DNA of 64,000 bases from positions 1,426,001 to 1,490,000 of the forward strand of contig NZ_CP182485.1 of NCBI RefSeq assembly GCF_048282545.1, read 5' to 3'. The position numbers and the translations under genes were made by a program. The notes beneath the pieces are model-generated. The model saw nothing but the letters and a program-made list of their open reading frames with translations. It had not been told where the DNA came from and did no database searches. Each line of letters opens with the position of its first letter. Positions within the stretch are counted from its first letter, which is position 1. The DNA comes from Opacimonas immobilis. GTDB taxonomy: Bacteria > Pseudomonadota > Gammaproteobacteria > Enterobacterales > Alteromonadaceae. Shown piece by piece: positions 8,353 through 18,218 of this stretch.

Positions 8353-8460
8353 GATGGCTCCTTGGTCCTCTCGCAATACTATTTTGTGAATCTGGTCAGG
8401 CCCGGAAGGGAGCAGCCACAGCAAAAGACGTATGTGCGCGGATGTGGCTGAGGGGCTGTC
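8353..8460 (+). ncRNA. ffs: Signal recognition particle 4.5S RNA
   Basis: The conserved SRP RNA apical domain is present: GGTCAGGCCCGGAAGGGAGCAGCC carries the GGAA tetraloop at 8404-8407 and the symmetric loop bases, and the strand returns through GTGTGCGCGGATGTGGCTG-type sequence. The ends pair over 9 bp (GATGGCTCC at 8353-8361 with GGGGCTGTC at 8452-8460, with G-U pairs). It binds Ffh to target membrane proteins. The remaining 279 bp up to the receptor at 8740 hold no gene. Confidence 0.95.
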
Positions 8461-8544
8461 ACCAAATCTTTACATACTTTCTTACTTATCCGACCAGTCG
8501 AACTTAATCATTTAACCTTAAGGTTTGTTCTGCCAACTTATTTT

Positions 8545-8569
8545 TGACATGACGTTCAAAAAAATGTCA
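8545..8569. promoter_or_regulatory. Inverted repeat upstream of the TonB-dependent receptor
   Basis: TGACAT (8545-8550) and ATGTCA (8564-8569) are perfect 6-bp arms around 13 bp. The site lies in the 279-bp leader before the receptor gene, about 55 bp upstream of a TATAAT (8623-8628). It is an operator candidate only; the leader otherwise shows no gene. Confidence 0.25.
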
Positions 8570-8739
8570 CAAAATACTTTGAACTTTTTGAAAAAGACGT
8601 AAACAGACTGTTGACCCTAGCCTATAATCTTGGTTAATATCCATGTTAGGGGTAAAAATGCCTCTGAGAATATATTCTCTATAAATCATAATAATAGTTC
8701 GTTATTAATCACATTGATAATGTTCTAGGGAGACAATAC

Positions 8740-11346
8740 ATGTTTACAAACTCAAAAGTAGCTAAGTCTATTCGTCTAGCTATTGCGTTTGGTGCAGCTT
8801 CGACTATGGCATTTTCTAATGCCGCACTAGCGCAAGAAGAAAATGAAGAAGCAGCCGAGCCTGTTGAAAAAATTCAGGTGACTGGTTCGCGTATCAAACG
8901 TGCTGATTTAGAAGGTGCGTTACCCGTTACTGTTATTGACCGTGAAGCGATTGACTTCTCAGGTCAAACGTCTGTCGCAGACTTATTACGTAACACGTCT
9001 TTCAACTCAACTGGTTCATTCCGTCCACAGTCTGGTTCATCTGCACAAGGTGTTTCTCAGATTAACTTACGTGGTCTTGGTGCGAGTCGCTCTCTAGTAT
9101 TGGTTGATGGTCGTCGTTTAGCACGTTCACCATCTACTGGTTCTTCACAAGATTTGAATGGTATTCCTGCAGCAGCAGTTGAGCGTATTGAAATCCTAAC
9201 TGACGGTGCATCAGCGGTATATGGTTCTGACGCAATCGGTGGTGTTGTAAACATCATCACTCGTAAAGACTTCAACGGTGTGGAGTTACGTTTAGGTGCT
9301 GCAGAAATTGAACATGAAGGCGGTGACCGTGAAGAAGGTTCTTTGATCTTCGGTGCATCTTCAGACAAAGGTTCGATGCTTGGTGGTATCTCATGGAACA
9401 GTCGTGATATCGTATTTGCGCGTGACTTCCCATGGTACAGCCCAGGCGGTTCATTCTACTCACAGAACTTCCGAGATTATAATCGTTCGGACGCTTCATG
9501 GACCAGCTTAGGTCCGAACGCATGTGACCAGGGTGAGTTCTACACAATTCCTTACGGTCCAGCAATTCCAAACTCAGACGGCGACTCAGTACGTTGCGGA
9601 TTTAACTTCGCATCAGTATCAGCAGACGAAGCTTCTACAGGAAACGTTGGTTTCTTCATGAATAGCCGTTATGAAATCAATGACGATTGGTCTGTTTATG
9701 CAAATATGAATATGACTAAATCTAAGTCTTTTGGTCGTTATGCTCCATCATTGGCAATGGCATATGTTGGTCCAACTTCACCCAACAACCCAACTAATCC
9801 AGATTCGCCTTACTACGATCCTGCATTCAACCACTCGCTTTACAATCCTGCAGCAGACCCCACTGTTGGTTCTGATGGTGTGTACGTATTACACAGATTT
9901 GCTGGACTCGGTAATCGTGACAATGACGTCGACAACTATTTACAAGATATTTTGTTCGGTTTTGAAGGGGATATCGATGGTGTTTTAGTTGATTTTGGTG
10001 TTCGTAGAAATAAATCACGTACGTATGACATCGGTCGAAACTATGTTGTTATTCCTATTGCTGAACAATATATGGATCAAGGTGATTACCTGATGGGTGA
10101 TGTTGATCGAAACCCAGCTGATGTATTGAATTCAATGAAAGCTACCATCTCTCGTATTGGTGATTATAATCAAGACGAAGTATACGGTACTGTTCAATTT
10201 GATTTGTTTGATATGGATGGCGGCACTGCTGTGGCTATTGTTGGTGGTGAGTGGCGTGACATTCTTTTCAACGACCAATACGATTCACTTTCAGAAGGTG
10301 GCGTAATTGGTGGTTCTGCTGGTAACTCTGCAGGTGGTGCGCGTCAAGCATCAGCCGTATTTGTTGAAGCAGTATTTCCTGTACAAGATGACTTAGAGGT
10401 AACTGCAGCTTTACGTCGTGACCGCTACTCTGACTATGGTTCTGATACATCACCAAAAGTTTCTGTACGATATAACCCAACTGATGAGCTAGTACTTCGT
10501 GCATCTTATGGTGAAGGTTTCCGTGCTCCGACGTTGGATATTTTGACTCAGAAAGAATCATTTTCTGCTGACTCTGTCCGAGACGAACAACACTGTCTTG
10601 CAGTCGGGCTAGCGGCTGATTGTTCTGATCAGATCAATGCATTCGTTATTGCAAACCCATTCTTGGAATCTGAGACTTCTAAGCAATATGCGTTTGGTGT
10701 TGCCTATGAACCAGCTGAATGGTTGGATTTCTCTTTAGATTATTTCAATATTAAGATTGACAATCGTATCAAGTCATTCTCATCTGGTGAATTGATTAAT
10801 CTACAAAACGCAGGCCGTGCATTACCATCAGGTATGTCCGTAGAGCGAAATCAATTTGGTGAAATTGAGAGAGTTGTTCGTGGTTTTGGTAACCAAGGTA
10901 CTCTTGAAACTTCAGGTCTTGATTTGAACTTGAACACTCGATTTGATTTAAATGAGTTTGGTGCGTTACGTCAAAACCTAACGTTCTCTTACACAAGCAA
11001 ATACGATGTTGATGGTGTGGATCAAATGCAATTTGATGCATTCCCAGAATATCGTGGTGTACTTGCCAATGTATACTCAATTGGTGACTTCGATGTTGCT
11101 TGGAACGTAAACGTTATCGGTGATACTACTAATCCATCAGGTGACCCAGTTCCACATTGGATTACTAACGACGTTCAAGTTACCTACAATGCTAATTGGA
11201 ATGGTAAGGTAACTGTTGGTGTTCGTAACCTATCTGGCAAAGAACCAATCTTAGGTACGGATCCAAATGGTTCACGTGATTATAACTTCAACTTATACGA
11301 CGGTTATGGCCGCACTGTATACGCACGTTATACTCAATCATTCTAA
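8740..11346 (+). CDS. TonB-dependent outer-membrane receptor
   Basis: 868 residues. A signal peptide ends near SNAALAQ (about residue 31), followed by an acidic stretch and a TonB-box-like VEKIQVTGSRIKR. The plug domain (about 55-165) shows PVTVIDREAI, QINLRGLGASRSLVLVDGRR and AVERIEILTDGASAVYGSDAIGG-type motifs. The rest is a 22-strand beta-barrel ending in an aromatic residue (YARYTQSF), as for Bam substrates. The sequence resembles receptors for oligopeptides or sugars rather than siderophores, but the substrate is not deducible. Neighbouring S9 peptidase and TonB2 cluster would suit peptide uptake. The gene ends at a clear terminator. Confidence 0.93.
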   Translation: MFTNSKVAKSIRLAIAFGAASTMAFSNAALAQEENEEAAEPVEKIQVTGSRIKRADLEGALPVTVIDREAIDFSGQTSVADLLRNTSFNSTGSFRPQSGSSAQGVSQINLRGLGASRSLVLVDGRRLARSPSTGSSQDLNGIPAAAVERIEILTDGASAVYGSDAIGGVVNIITRKDFNGVELRLGAAEIEHEGGDREEGSLIFGASSDKGSMLGGISWNSRDIVFARDFPWYSPGGSFYSQNFRDYNRSDASWTSLGPNACDQGEFYTIPYGPAIPNSDGDSVRCGFNFASVSADEASTGNVGFFMNSRYEINDDWSVYANMNMTKSKSFGRYAPSLAMAYVGPTSPNNPTNPDSPYYDPAFNHSLYNPAADPTVGSDGVYVLHRFAGLGNRDNDVDNYLQDILFGFEGDIDGVLVDFGVRRNKSRTYDIGRNYVVIPIAEQYMDQGDYLMGDVDRNPADVLNSMKATISRIGDYNQDEVYGTVQFDLFDMDGGTAVAIVGGEWRDILFNDQYDSLSEGGVIGGSAGNSAGGARQASAVFVEAVFPVQDDLEVTAALRRDRYSDYGSDTSPKVSVRYNPTDELVLRASYGEGFRAPTLDILTQKESFSADSVRDEQHCLAVGLAADCSDQINAFVIANPFLESETSKQYAFGVAYEPAEWLDFSLDYFNIKIDNRIKSFSSGELINLQNAGRALPSGMSVERNQFGEIERVVRGFGNQGTLETSGLDLNLNTRFDLNEFGALRQNLTFSYTSKYDVDGVDQMQFDAFPEYRGVLANVYSIGDFDVAWNVNVIGDTTNPSGDPVPHWITNDVQVTYNANWNGKVTVGVRNLSGKEPILGTDPNGSRDYNFNLYDGYGRTVYARYTQSF

Positions 11347-11365
11347 GCATTTAGCTTAAAATTAG

Positions 11366-11391
11366 AAAGCGGGCCCTGTGTCCGCTTTTTT
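11366..11391 (+). terminator. Rho-independent terminator after the receptor
   Basis: The stem AAAGCGG (11366-11372) / CCGCTTT (11382-11388) has a 9-nt loop and a T run continuing from the 3' arm. Confidence 0.85.
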
Positions 11392-11408
11392 GTTTATGGA
11401 GATACTCT

Positions 11409-12302
11409 ATGCGGTCTAAGCAATCTGAACAACAGGCATGGAATGCATACTGGCAACAACATAAAACCAGTAACAGCTTTGGTTGTGACTACACCGAAAA
11501 TGAAGGGCCTTATGGCGTTGTGAATCGTCATTGGCTAGAGTGTTTTGATACTTTTGACAGCTCAGAAACCGTGTGCGACCTCGGTGCTGGAAATGGTGCA
11601 CTGGCAAAATTGTTTATCGATTCAAGAAAACAACTAAATTGCAAAAAATGGTTTTCTACCGATCTTGCATTAACTCGTCTTGATTTTACCCATCAAAAAG
11701 TTGAAGCTAGACGAATGAATGCTGAACAAATGGAATTAATTGATCAGAGTATCGACGTATTCGTGAGTATGTTTGGGATTGAATATGCTGATTTGGATAA
11801 AGTTTTTGCTGAAATTAATCGATGTTTGTCACCAACCGGACGTTACCAGTTTTTATTACATCATCAAGATAGCGTTATAACACAGCAGTCTAGAGTCACT
11901 GTAAATGTGGGTCAAAGAATTCTCGATAATGCATTTTGGCAAACGTTATCGAACTTAAACATACATTCTTTTACTGAACTCAAACATCTATTACTTCAAC
12001 AACTTAATATTCAAATGCAACAAGCAAGTGTTGACGAGCAGGACGATGTAAAGATTATCGGTCACAGCATTTTCAGTTTAGTACAGTCTTCACAATCTAC
12101 TCATCAAGTTATAATCGGACTGACAGAGCTTGTTGAGCAAATAAAACAGCAAAACAGTCGTCTAATTGCTCAGATCATTGCAGCTGACCAAACTGAACAA
12201 TTAACTCAGTTACTTGAAAAATCATCACTTTCTTGCTACAAATTAACCATACTGACATACAATAAAGCAATATTAGGTTGGTCAGTGATTGGAAAAAAAT
12301 AA
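11409..12302 (+). CDS. Class I SAM-dependent methyltransferase of unknown substrate
   Basis: 297 residues. Motif I is ETVCDLGAGNGALAKLF (about residues 55-70), the SAM-binding glycine-rich loop. A STDLALTRLDF acidic segment and a MNAEQMELIDQSIDVFVSMFGIEY stretch follow, the usual post-I and motif IV region of UbiE/Methyltransf_11-type proteins. The C-terminal ~130 residues are glutamine-rich and helical, unlike the common family. It lies between the receptor terminator and the S9 peptidase gene (21 bp downstream), so it may be co-transcribed with the peptidase. No substrate can be assigned. Confidence 0.8.
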   Translation: MRSKQSEQQAWNAYWQQHKTSNSFGCDYTENEGPYGVVNRHWLECFDTFDSSETVCDLGAGNGALAKLFIDSRKQLNCKKWFSTDLALTRLDFTHQKVEARRMNAEQMELIDQSIDVFVSMFGIEYADLDKVFAEINRCLSPTGRYQFLLHHQDSVITQQSRVTVNVGQRILDNAFWQTLSNLNIHSFTELKHLLLQQLNIQMQQASVDEQDDVKIIGHSIFSLVQSSQSTHQVIIGLTELVEQIKQQNSRLIAQIIAADQTEQLTQLLEKSSLSCYKLTILTYNKAILGWSVIGKK

Positions 12303-12323
12303 CACAGAATTTAAGGAACCATT

Positions 12324-14276
12324 ATGCGCAAACTATTGCTCGTGTTCGTCACAGTTATGTTGACGAGCACATTTGTATTTGCAAAATCACCGGCAGATAT
12401 CCCACTTGAAGCTTTCTTTAAAGATGCCCAATTTACCAATATGGAAATTTCACCTGATGGGAAACACCTAGCAGTAATTTACGACACTGGTAATTCAAAT
12501 ACCTTAGCCATAATGGATACTGGACTCACTGAAATCAAAGCTAAGATCAACTTTGGCGAATTCATGCGAATCGACGGTAACATTATGTGGCCTCGCAACG
12601 ATCGCTTCATTTTGTCCTATTCAAAGTTTGTCGGATACCTCGATACAAAGGGTTCGAACCCAATTTACGTTGCCTATGATTTGGATGGCAAAAATGGCCG
12701 TCAATTAACGGTGCCACAACGTACTTGGTATCGTATTATAAGTATGTTGCCCTCTGATCCAACTAAAATTTTGGTGACGAAGTCTCACTGGGCTGATCAG
12801 GGACAGACAAAGTTATGGACAATCGACGTTGATCGCGGTAAAGAAAGTTATATTGGTGGCGAGCCGCGAGGGGCACAATCCATTATTGCCGATTCGAATG
12901 GTATACCACGTTTTGCTACCGCTTATGAAGAAGAGGAAGACGATGCGATTGGTAAAGGTAAGATCACGTTTTTTGTTAAACAAACACCAACGAGCGAATG
13001 GCGAAAAGTGTCTTTACCAGATTTGTATCAACAAGGTACCCGCATTAGCTTATTAGGTTTTAACGCAGACAATACCATTGCTTATGTTTCTTCAGATATC
13101 AAAACCAAAGTACCGAGTATTTATGCTGTAGATCTTGCGACGCTCAAATCTACTCTAATACATGAAGAAACGGTCGCAGATATTGGTGGACGAGGTGAGT
13201 TATACAACGGCGCACTTGAGACAGTCGCGTTCTCACGTGATTATAACCGAATGGTTTTTTTATCAGAAGACAGTGAGATGAAAACCATTATGACTCAGCT
13301 CTATGCGACATTTGGCATTGATGATACGTCGTCAAATATGCGCATCACCTCGTTTACTGAGGACGGCAATCAGCTCGTTTTCAATATATCTTCAGATCGA
13401 GACCCAGGCGTGTTTTATTTATTCAATCGCGGTTTGGATGGGTCAAGCCCAAGCATTCGTGAACTGGCTGTTGCCAAGCGTGAAATCGATCCGAATCTGA
13501 TGGCACCGATGACACCTATCAAGTTCACATCACGTGATGGCATCGAGCTACGTGGCTATAAGGTGATTCCAATTACGGGTGAGGCACCTTATCCAATGGT
13601 ACAGATTATTCATGGCGGTCCACATGGCCCTCGTGATTATTGGGGTTGGAACCGCGAAGCTCAGTTTTTAGCTTCTCGTGGTTATGCGGTCGTTATGGTT
13701 AACTTCCGTGGCTCAGGTGGTTATGGTGATGCGTTCGAGCGTTCTGGCTATCAAGAATGGGGTGGCAAGATGATCAACGATATGACCGATGCCACCATGT
13801 GGATGGTCGAAAAAGGTTATGCCGATAAAGACCGCTTATGCGTCTACGGCGGCTCTTACGGTGGTTATGGCACGTTACAGTCACTTGTTCGTGAACCAGA
13901 TTTGTATAAATGTGGCATTGGCTACGTGGGCGTTTATGACTTATTTGAAATGAAAAAAGCAGGTGATATTCCAAAGCGCGAATCGGGTCGCAAGTTTTTA
14001 GACCAGGTTTTAGGTACAGATGAAAAGCGTATGCGAGAGTTTTCACCAGCGCTAAATGTTGAAAAAATCAAAGCGGAGCTATTTATTGCACATGGTAGTG
14101 ATGATGTTCGCGTGCCTATGGAACAGTACGAATCTCTTTCGGAAAATTTGAAGCGCATTGGTAAACCCTATATTTCAATGATTCGTGATGAAGGTCATGG
14201 GTATCAAAAAGATAAAAATAAGTATGATTTTTATTCGCAAATGGAGCGTTTTTTAGCTGAACACATTGGTGAATAA
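12324..14276 (+). CDS. Secreted S9-family (prolyl oligopeptidase-like) peptidase
   Basis: 650 residues. A cleavable signal (MRKLLLVFVTVMLTSTFVFA) is followed by a beta-propeller-like region (about 30-390) and an alpha/beta-hydrolase domain. The nucleophile elbow GGSYGGYG puts the catalytic Ser at about residue 511; Asp593/594 in HGSDDVRVP and His625 in DEGHGY complete the triad at the spacing expected for S9 enzymes. It probably removes dipeptides or cleaves oligopeptides in the periplasm. Upstream TonB receptor and downstream TonB energising genes suggest a peptide-feeding role. The ribosome site (AAGGAACC) lies before the ATG. Confidence 0.92.
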   Translation: MRKLLLVFVTVMLTSTFVFAKSPADIPLEAFFKDAQFTNMEISPDGKHLAVIYDTGNSNTLAIMDTGLTEIKAKINFGEFMRIDGNIMWPRNDRFILSYSKFVGYLDTKGSNPIYVAYDLDGKNGRQLTVPQRTWYRIISMLPSDPTKILVTKSHWADQGQTKLWTIDVDRGKESYIGGEPRGAQSIIADSNGIPRFATAYEEEEDDAIGKGKITFFVKQTPTSEWRKVSLPDLYQQGTRISLLGFNADNTIAYVSSDIKTKVPSIYAVDLATLKSTLIHEETVADIGGRGELYNGALETVAFSRDYNRMVFLSEDSEMKTIMTQLYATFGIDDTSSNMRITSFTEDGNQLVFNISSDRDPGVFYLFNRGLDGSSPSIRELAVAKREIDPNLMAPMTPIKFTSRDGIELRGYKVIPITGEAPYPMVQIIHGGPHGPRDYWGWNREAQFLASRGYAVVMVNFRGSGGYGDAFERSGYQEWGGKMINDMTDATMWMVEKGYADKDRLCVYGGSYGGYGTLQSLVREPDLYKCGIGYVGVYDLFEMKKAGDIPKRESGRKFLDQVLGTDEKRMREFSPALNVEKIKAELFIAHGSDDVRVPMEQYESLSENLKRIGKPYISMIRDEGHGYQKDKNKYDFYSQMERFLAEHIGE

Positions 14277-14518
14277 CTTAATTGATTAAGAACCCCGCTA
14301 TTCCTCAAGCTAGCAAGACATTTGTCAAGTAATTTATTTTGTTTGTAAATGAATTGTTAGCTTGAATTTCAACTCTCTATATGTGATTATACTTAAGTTA
14401 TGGGTGTAACTTATGCCCGTTATTCATACAAACATATAAAAAAGTTTAACTAGCTACTTCATGCAACTTTTTCTGTTGCGTTTTAGTAAAATTAACATTA
14501 AACAATTGGTTGGGAATT

Positions 14519-15298
14519 ATGTCCAAGATGAGCAAGAGAACTCTTATTGCATCTACCGTAATCGGCGTATTCGCTATGGGTAGCACTGCTGTCTCTGCAG
14601 ATCCACTTGAAAACTTGCACAAAGAAAATGCAAAAACTCATGCGGCTGCAAAAAAATCTCAAGAAAAAATCAACTCGTTATTTGAACAAGCTCAGGATTT
14701 GCTTGTTGAGTATCGCGCAGTAGTTGACGAAACTGAAAACTTGAAAGTTTATAACGATTATGTTGCAAGCCTAGTTGCAGACCAGGAGCGCAACATTGCA
14801 TCATTACAATCGCAAATTGATTCGATTGAAGAAACTAAGCAGAACATCGTTCCATTGATGTTCCGCATGATTGATGCGCTTGAAAACTTTGTTAACTTGG
14901 ACATTCCGATCAATCTTGATGAGCGTCTTGCTCGCATCGATCGTTTACGTGAAGTAATGACCAATTCTAACGTGACCGTTTCAGAACAATTCCGTCAAGT
15001 ACTAGAAGCGTATCAAATCGAGAACGAATACGGTGCCAAAATCGCATCTTATCAAGGTGATATTGAAGTGGCTGGCACGAATGTAAAAGTTGATTTCTTC
15101 AATCTTGGCCGAACGGCTCTGTTAGCACTTTCTCTTGATCAGAAAAACGCTTGGGTTTGGAATAATGAATCACGCGAGTGGGAAACTTTGGGTGATGAGT
15201 ATTTATCATCTGTGGTAACGGCTGTACGTATGGCCAATAACCTCGTCCCGGCTGACCTCATTAAACTGCCAATTCGCGCAGCATCTAAAGCGGAGTAA
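14519..15298 (+). CDS. DUF3450 protein of the TonB2 cluster
   Basis: 259 residues from the ATG at 14519. A signal peptide (ends near TAVSAD) precedes a long coiled coil (about 35-110) and a globular C-terminal part, the layout of DUF3450 proteins. In Shewanella/Alteromonas/Vibrio-type genomes this family opens the TonB2 operon ahead of the MotA/TolQ/ExbB-like TtpC. It is probably a periplasmic accessory of the energy-transducing complex; its exact role is not established. The stop overlaps the next region (TAATGATAATG), indicating one operon. A 233-bp upstream gap holds the likely promoter. Confidence 0.85.
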   Translation: MSKMSKRTLIASTVIGVFAMGSTAVSADPLENLHKENAKTHAAAKKSQEKINSLFEQAQDLLVEYRAVVDETENLKVYNDYVASLVADQERNIASLQSQIDSIEETKQNIVPLMFRMIDALENFVNLDIPINLDERLARIDRLREVMTNSNVTVSEQFRQVLEAYQIENEYGAKIASYQGDIEVAGTNVKVDFFNLGRTALLALSLDQKNAWVWNNESREWETLGDEYLSSVVTAVRMANNLVPADLIKLPIRAASKAE

Positions 15299-16662
15299 TG
15301 ATAATGAGAACAATAATTAAATCACTAATTACCGTTGCGTCTGTTGCTGCATTGTCGTTTGGCGCTCAAGCACAACAAGCACAAACACTTGAACAATTAC
15401 TCGAGCAAGTAAAACAAAACCGCGTGTCAGAAGCCCGTCAAAACACTGCACGCGAAAAAGAATTTTTATCAGCACGTGCTGATAAACAAGCTCTGTTAAA
15501 CAAAGCTCAACGTGAGTTGAAAGCTGAACAGGACCGTGGTGATCGCTTAGCTAAGCGCTTTGCTGACAATGAAACGACCCTAGCAGAAAAAGCCGTTGAG
15601 CTAGACCAAGCTGTCGGTACTCTTGGCGAAATGTTTGGTGTAGTTCGTCAAGCGTCTTCTGAAGCGTTTGGTCGTATTTCTACCTCAATCGTATCTGCTC
15701 AGTATCCAGGTCGTGATACATTCCTAGCGCGTATGGCTGAAGAATCGAAAGGACTTCCAAACATTCGTGAACTAGAAGACCTTTGGTTTGCACTCCAAAC
15801 CGAAATGACTGAGTCTGGCCGCGTAGTTAAATTCAATGCTGACGTAGTCAGTCTAGATGGTGGTGTACAGCAACAAGAAGTCGTTCGTGTTGGTACGTTT
15901 AACTTAATTGGTGAGCAAGGCTACTTGGTCTATGACGATGTAAATAACCAAATCATTCCATTAGGTCGTCAACCAGACGGTCACGTAGTTTCTTCTGCTA
16001 CTGACTTGCGCGAAGCCACTTCAGGTTTGATTCCAACGTTTGTTGACCCAGCGCGTGGGCAAATCCTAGGCCTATTAAAAGAAAAAGCAACTTTATCAGA
16101 GCGCTATCACGCGGGTGGTATCGTTGGTTACATCATTACTGCAATGTTAGCGGTTGGTCTTTTGATTGCGGTTTACAAGCTAGTGACTTTATTCTTGATT
16201 GGTAACAAGATGAAAGCTCAGTTGAAAAACATCAACAATCCTTCAGATGCTAATCCTCTAGGTCGTATTTTGAATGTGTATGCTCAGAACAAAAACACGG
16301 ACGCTGAGAACTTAGAATTGAAGTTGGATGAAGCTATCTTAAAAGAATTGCCAAGCATTGAGGCCGGTATCAATATCATTAAGATCTTCGCGGCAATTGC
16401 GCCTCTGCTTGGTCTTCTCGGTACAGTACTAGGTATGATCGCGACTTTCCAACAAATTACATTGTTTGGTACTGGCGACCCTCGTATTATGGCCGGCTCA
16501 ATTTCAATGGCACTTGTTACTACTGCTCAAGGTATTATTGCAGCATTACCATTGATTCTTGCTCACAGTATCGTTGCAGCTCGCTCTAAGTCGATTGTTC
16601 ATATCTTAGATGAACAAACTGCAGGTATCGTTGCAGCTCACACAGAGTCGGAGAAAGCATAA
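15298..16662 (+). CDS. TtpC-like MotA/TolQ/ExbB proton channel protein with periplasmic coiled coil
   Basis: 454 residues. A signal peptide (ALSFGAQAQ) is followed by a periplasmic coiled-coil half (about 30-260), one membrane helix (GGIVGYIITAMLAVGLLIAVYKLV) and a C-terminal MotA/TolQ/ExbB domain. That domain has the signature APLLGLLGTVLGMIATFQ and the final helices ISMALVTTAQGIIAALPLILAHSIV. This is the TtpC architecture needed by TonB2 systems in Vibrio and relatives. The position between DUF3450 and exbB fits. An in-frame alternative ATG lies at 15304. Confidence 0.9.
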   Translation: MIMRTIIKSLITVASVAALSFGAQAQQAQTLEQLLEQVKQNRVSEARQNTAREKEFLSARADKQALLNKAQRELKAEQDRGDRLAKRFADNETTLAEKAVELDQAVGTLGEMFGVVRQASSEAFGRISTSIVSAQYPGRDTFLARMAEESKGLPNIRELEDLWFALQTEMTESGRVVKFNADVVSLDGGVQQQEVVRVGTFNLIGEQGYLVYDDVNNQIIPLGRQPDGHVVSSATDLREATSGLIPTFVDPARGQILGLLKEKATLSERYHAGGIVGYIITAMLAVGLLIAVYKLVTLFLIGNKMKAQLKNINNPSDANPLGRILNVYAQNKNTDAENLELKLDEAILKELPSIEAGINIIKIFAAIAPLLGLLGTVLGMIATFQQITLFGTGDPRIMAGSISMALVTTAQGIIAALPLILAHSIVAARSKSIVHILDEQTAGIVAAHTESEKA

Positions 16663-16663
16663 T

Positions 16664-17188
16664 ATGTTATACCTGATTGGATTATGGGAATCGGTCAGGG
16701 ACTTTATCGCTACCGGCGGTGACGTTTTGTATTTCGTTGCTGCCGCGCTCTTCCTCATGTGGGTTTTAATGATAGAGCGTTATTGGTATTTGACATCGGT
16801 ATTCCCGAAGGTGAAGCAACAAATCATCGACGATTGGAATGCCCGTGCAGATACGACCTCATGGTATGCGCATAGAATCCGTGACGCATGGATTTCACAA
16901 GCATCAGATGCACTGAATGCGCGAATGTTAATTATTCGTACATTGGTGGCCATGTGTCCGCTCATTGGTCTTCTCGGAACAGTTACAGGTATGATTACTG
17001 TTTTCGAAACCATGGCGACACAGGGTACTGGTAATGCACGATTGATGGCCGCAGGTATTTCCATGGCAACTATTCCGACCATGGCTGGTATGGTTGCTGC
17101 ACTGTCAGGGTTATTCGTCAGCTCTCGCTTAGAATCAAAAGCGAAGTATGCACGCGAATCGCTCATTGACAGCCTGCCTCATCATTAA
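16664..17188 (+). CDS. exbB: ExbB, TonB-system proton channel
   Basis: 174 residues from the ATG at 16664, one base after the upstream stop; a longer frame start at 16610 lies inside the preceding gene. It contains three membrane helices (FVAAALFLMWVLMIERYWYL near residues 22-41, and two in the C-terminal half) and the ExbB/TolQ signature CPLIGLLGTVTGMITVFETMA. With ExbD it forms the proton-motive-force-driven motor for TonB. The short form is typical of ExbB2. Confidence 0.93.
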   Translation: MLYLIGLWESVRDFIATGGDVLYFVAAALFLMWVLMIERYWYLTSVFPKVKQQIIDDWNARADTTSWYAHRIRDAWISQASDALNARMLIIRTLVAMCPLIGLLGTVTGMITVFETMATQGTGNARLMAAGISMATIPTMAGMVAALSGLFVSSRLESKAKYARESLIDSLPHH

Positions 17189-17199
17189 GAGAGGACATT

Positions 17200-17598
17200 A
17201 TGAGTCGTAAACAAAGAGTTGAAGAAGAAGATGCAGCGATCGATATGACACCGATGCTAGACATTGTGTTCATCATGCTGATTTTCTTCATCGTCACCAC
17301 TGTATTCGTCAAAGAAGCGGGTATCGAGGTGAACAAACCGGAAGCTAGCGAAGCATTTCGTCCTAAAAACGCCAATATTTTTATTGCGGTGACTGAAGAC
17401 GGTGATGTTTGGCTAGACAAGCGCCAAGTTGATCCTGATTCAATTCGCGCAAACGTAGAACGCCTATTAACAGAGCAGCCGACTGATTACGTCATCATAC
17501 AAGCTGATGTGAAGGCGAAACACGGTTTGGTGGTTAAGATAATGGACCAAGTAAAAGACGCAGGGATTGATAAAATTTCTGTCGCATCGAGGAGTTAA
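17200..17598 (+). CDS. exbD: ExbD, TonB-system motor protein
   Basis: 132 residues. A cytoplasmic N-terminus with DMTPMLDIVFIMLIFFIVTT carries the conserved membrane Asp (about residue 25) that conducts protons in ExbD/TolR. A periplasmic domain follows (about 50-132). The RBS GAGAGGAC precedes the ATG. It is third in the TonB2 energising operon. Confidence 0.93.
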   Translation: MSRKQRVEEEDAAIDMTPMLDIVFIMLIFFIVTTVFVKEAGIEVNKPEASEAFRPKNANIFIAVTEDGDVWLDKRQVDPDSIRANVERLLTEQPTDYVIIQADVKAKHGLVVKIMDQVKDAGIDKISVASRS

Positions 17599-17603
17599 TT
17601 AGT

Positions 17604-18218
17604 ATGGTTAGATTAATACTTTCTATATTACTTGGCGCTGTCGTTGCATTTACTTTGTTTGTTGTTATGGCAAAGTTAATCGAAAACACCAATCGCCCAG
17701 CGGAAGAGGTTCCACCTACGCCGGTGATTGATATTGTCATGGACGATGTGGAAGAGGATACCAATACGCGTAATCGTGTACCACCTCCGCCACCGCCACC
17801 ACCTCAGCAACCGCCCAAGATGCAGCCAACTGAGCCTGAAGAAATTGAACCTGATGCCAATGGTTTCAGTTTGAATGTACCAGGTATTGATACCGGCGGC
17901 ATGAATGTAAGTTTAGGTGGTGTTGGAGCAATGCGTCGTGATGGTGAAGCGACTCCGATCGTACGTATTGAGCCAAAATATCCAGTACAGGCTGCTCGTG
18001 ATGGCAAAGAAGGATGGGTTCGCTTATCTTTTACCATCAATGAAGTAGGTGGTGTTGAAGATGTTGACGTGATTGAAGCCGATCCAAAGCGTATTTTTGA
18101 CCGTGAGGCGAAACGCGCTTTGCGCAAGTGGAAATACAAACCTAAGATTGTTGATGGCAAGCCGGTTAAACAACCAGGTATGCGTGTTCAGTTAGACTTT
18201 ACATTGGATAAATCATGA
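17604..18218 (+). CDS. tonB: TonB energy-transducing protein (TonB2 type)
   Basis: 204 residues, short as in TonB2 proteins. One N-terminal membrane anchor (LILSILLGAVVAFTLFVVMA) is followed by a proline-rich periplasmic linker with eight consecutive prolines, and a C-terminal TonB domain (about 115-204). That domain holds ARDGKEGWVRLSFTINEVGG and ALRKWKYKPKIVDGKPVKQ, the latter being the conserved YP-type receptor-contact region. Transfers motor energy to outer-membrane receptors. Its stop overlaps the next start. Confidence 0.94.
   Translation: MVRLILSILLGAVVAFTLFVVMAKLIENTNRPAEEVPPTPVIDIVMDDVEEDTNTRNRVPPPPPPPPQQPPKMQPTEPEEIEPDANGFSLNVPGIDTGGMNVSLGGVGAMRRDGEATPIVRIEPKYPVQAARDGKEGWVRLSFTINEVGGVEDVDVIEADPKRIFDREAKRALRKWKYKPKIVDGKPVKQPGMRVQLDFTLDKS

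Noticed and set aside
7927..8424. Long minus-strand frame opposite the amino-acid dehydrogenase and SRP RNA
   Set aside because: It lies antisense to a clear gene and the SRP RNA, has no ribosome site and its product shows no family features. Shadow frame.
8611..8628. TTGACC with TATAAT as a promoter before the TonB-dependent receptor
   Set aside because: The two elements are only 6 bp apart, far from the 17-bp spacing needed. Only the TATAAT was mentioned, in the evidence of the nearby inverted repeat.
11409..12302. Methyltransferase as part of a restriction-modification or defence system
   Set aside because: It has class I small-molecule-type motifs, no NPPY/DPPY DNA methylase motif and no nuclease neighbour.
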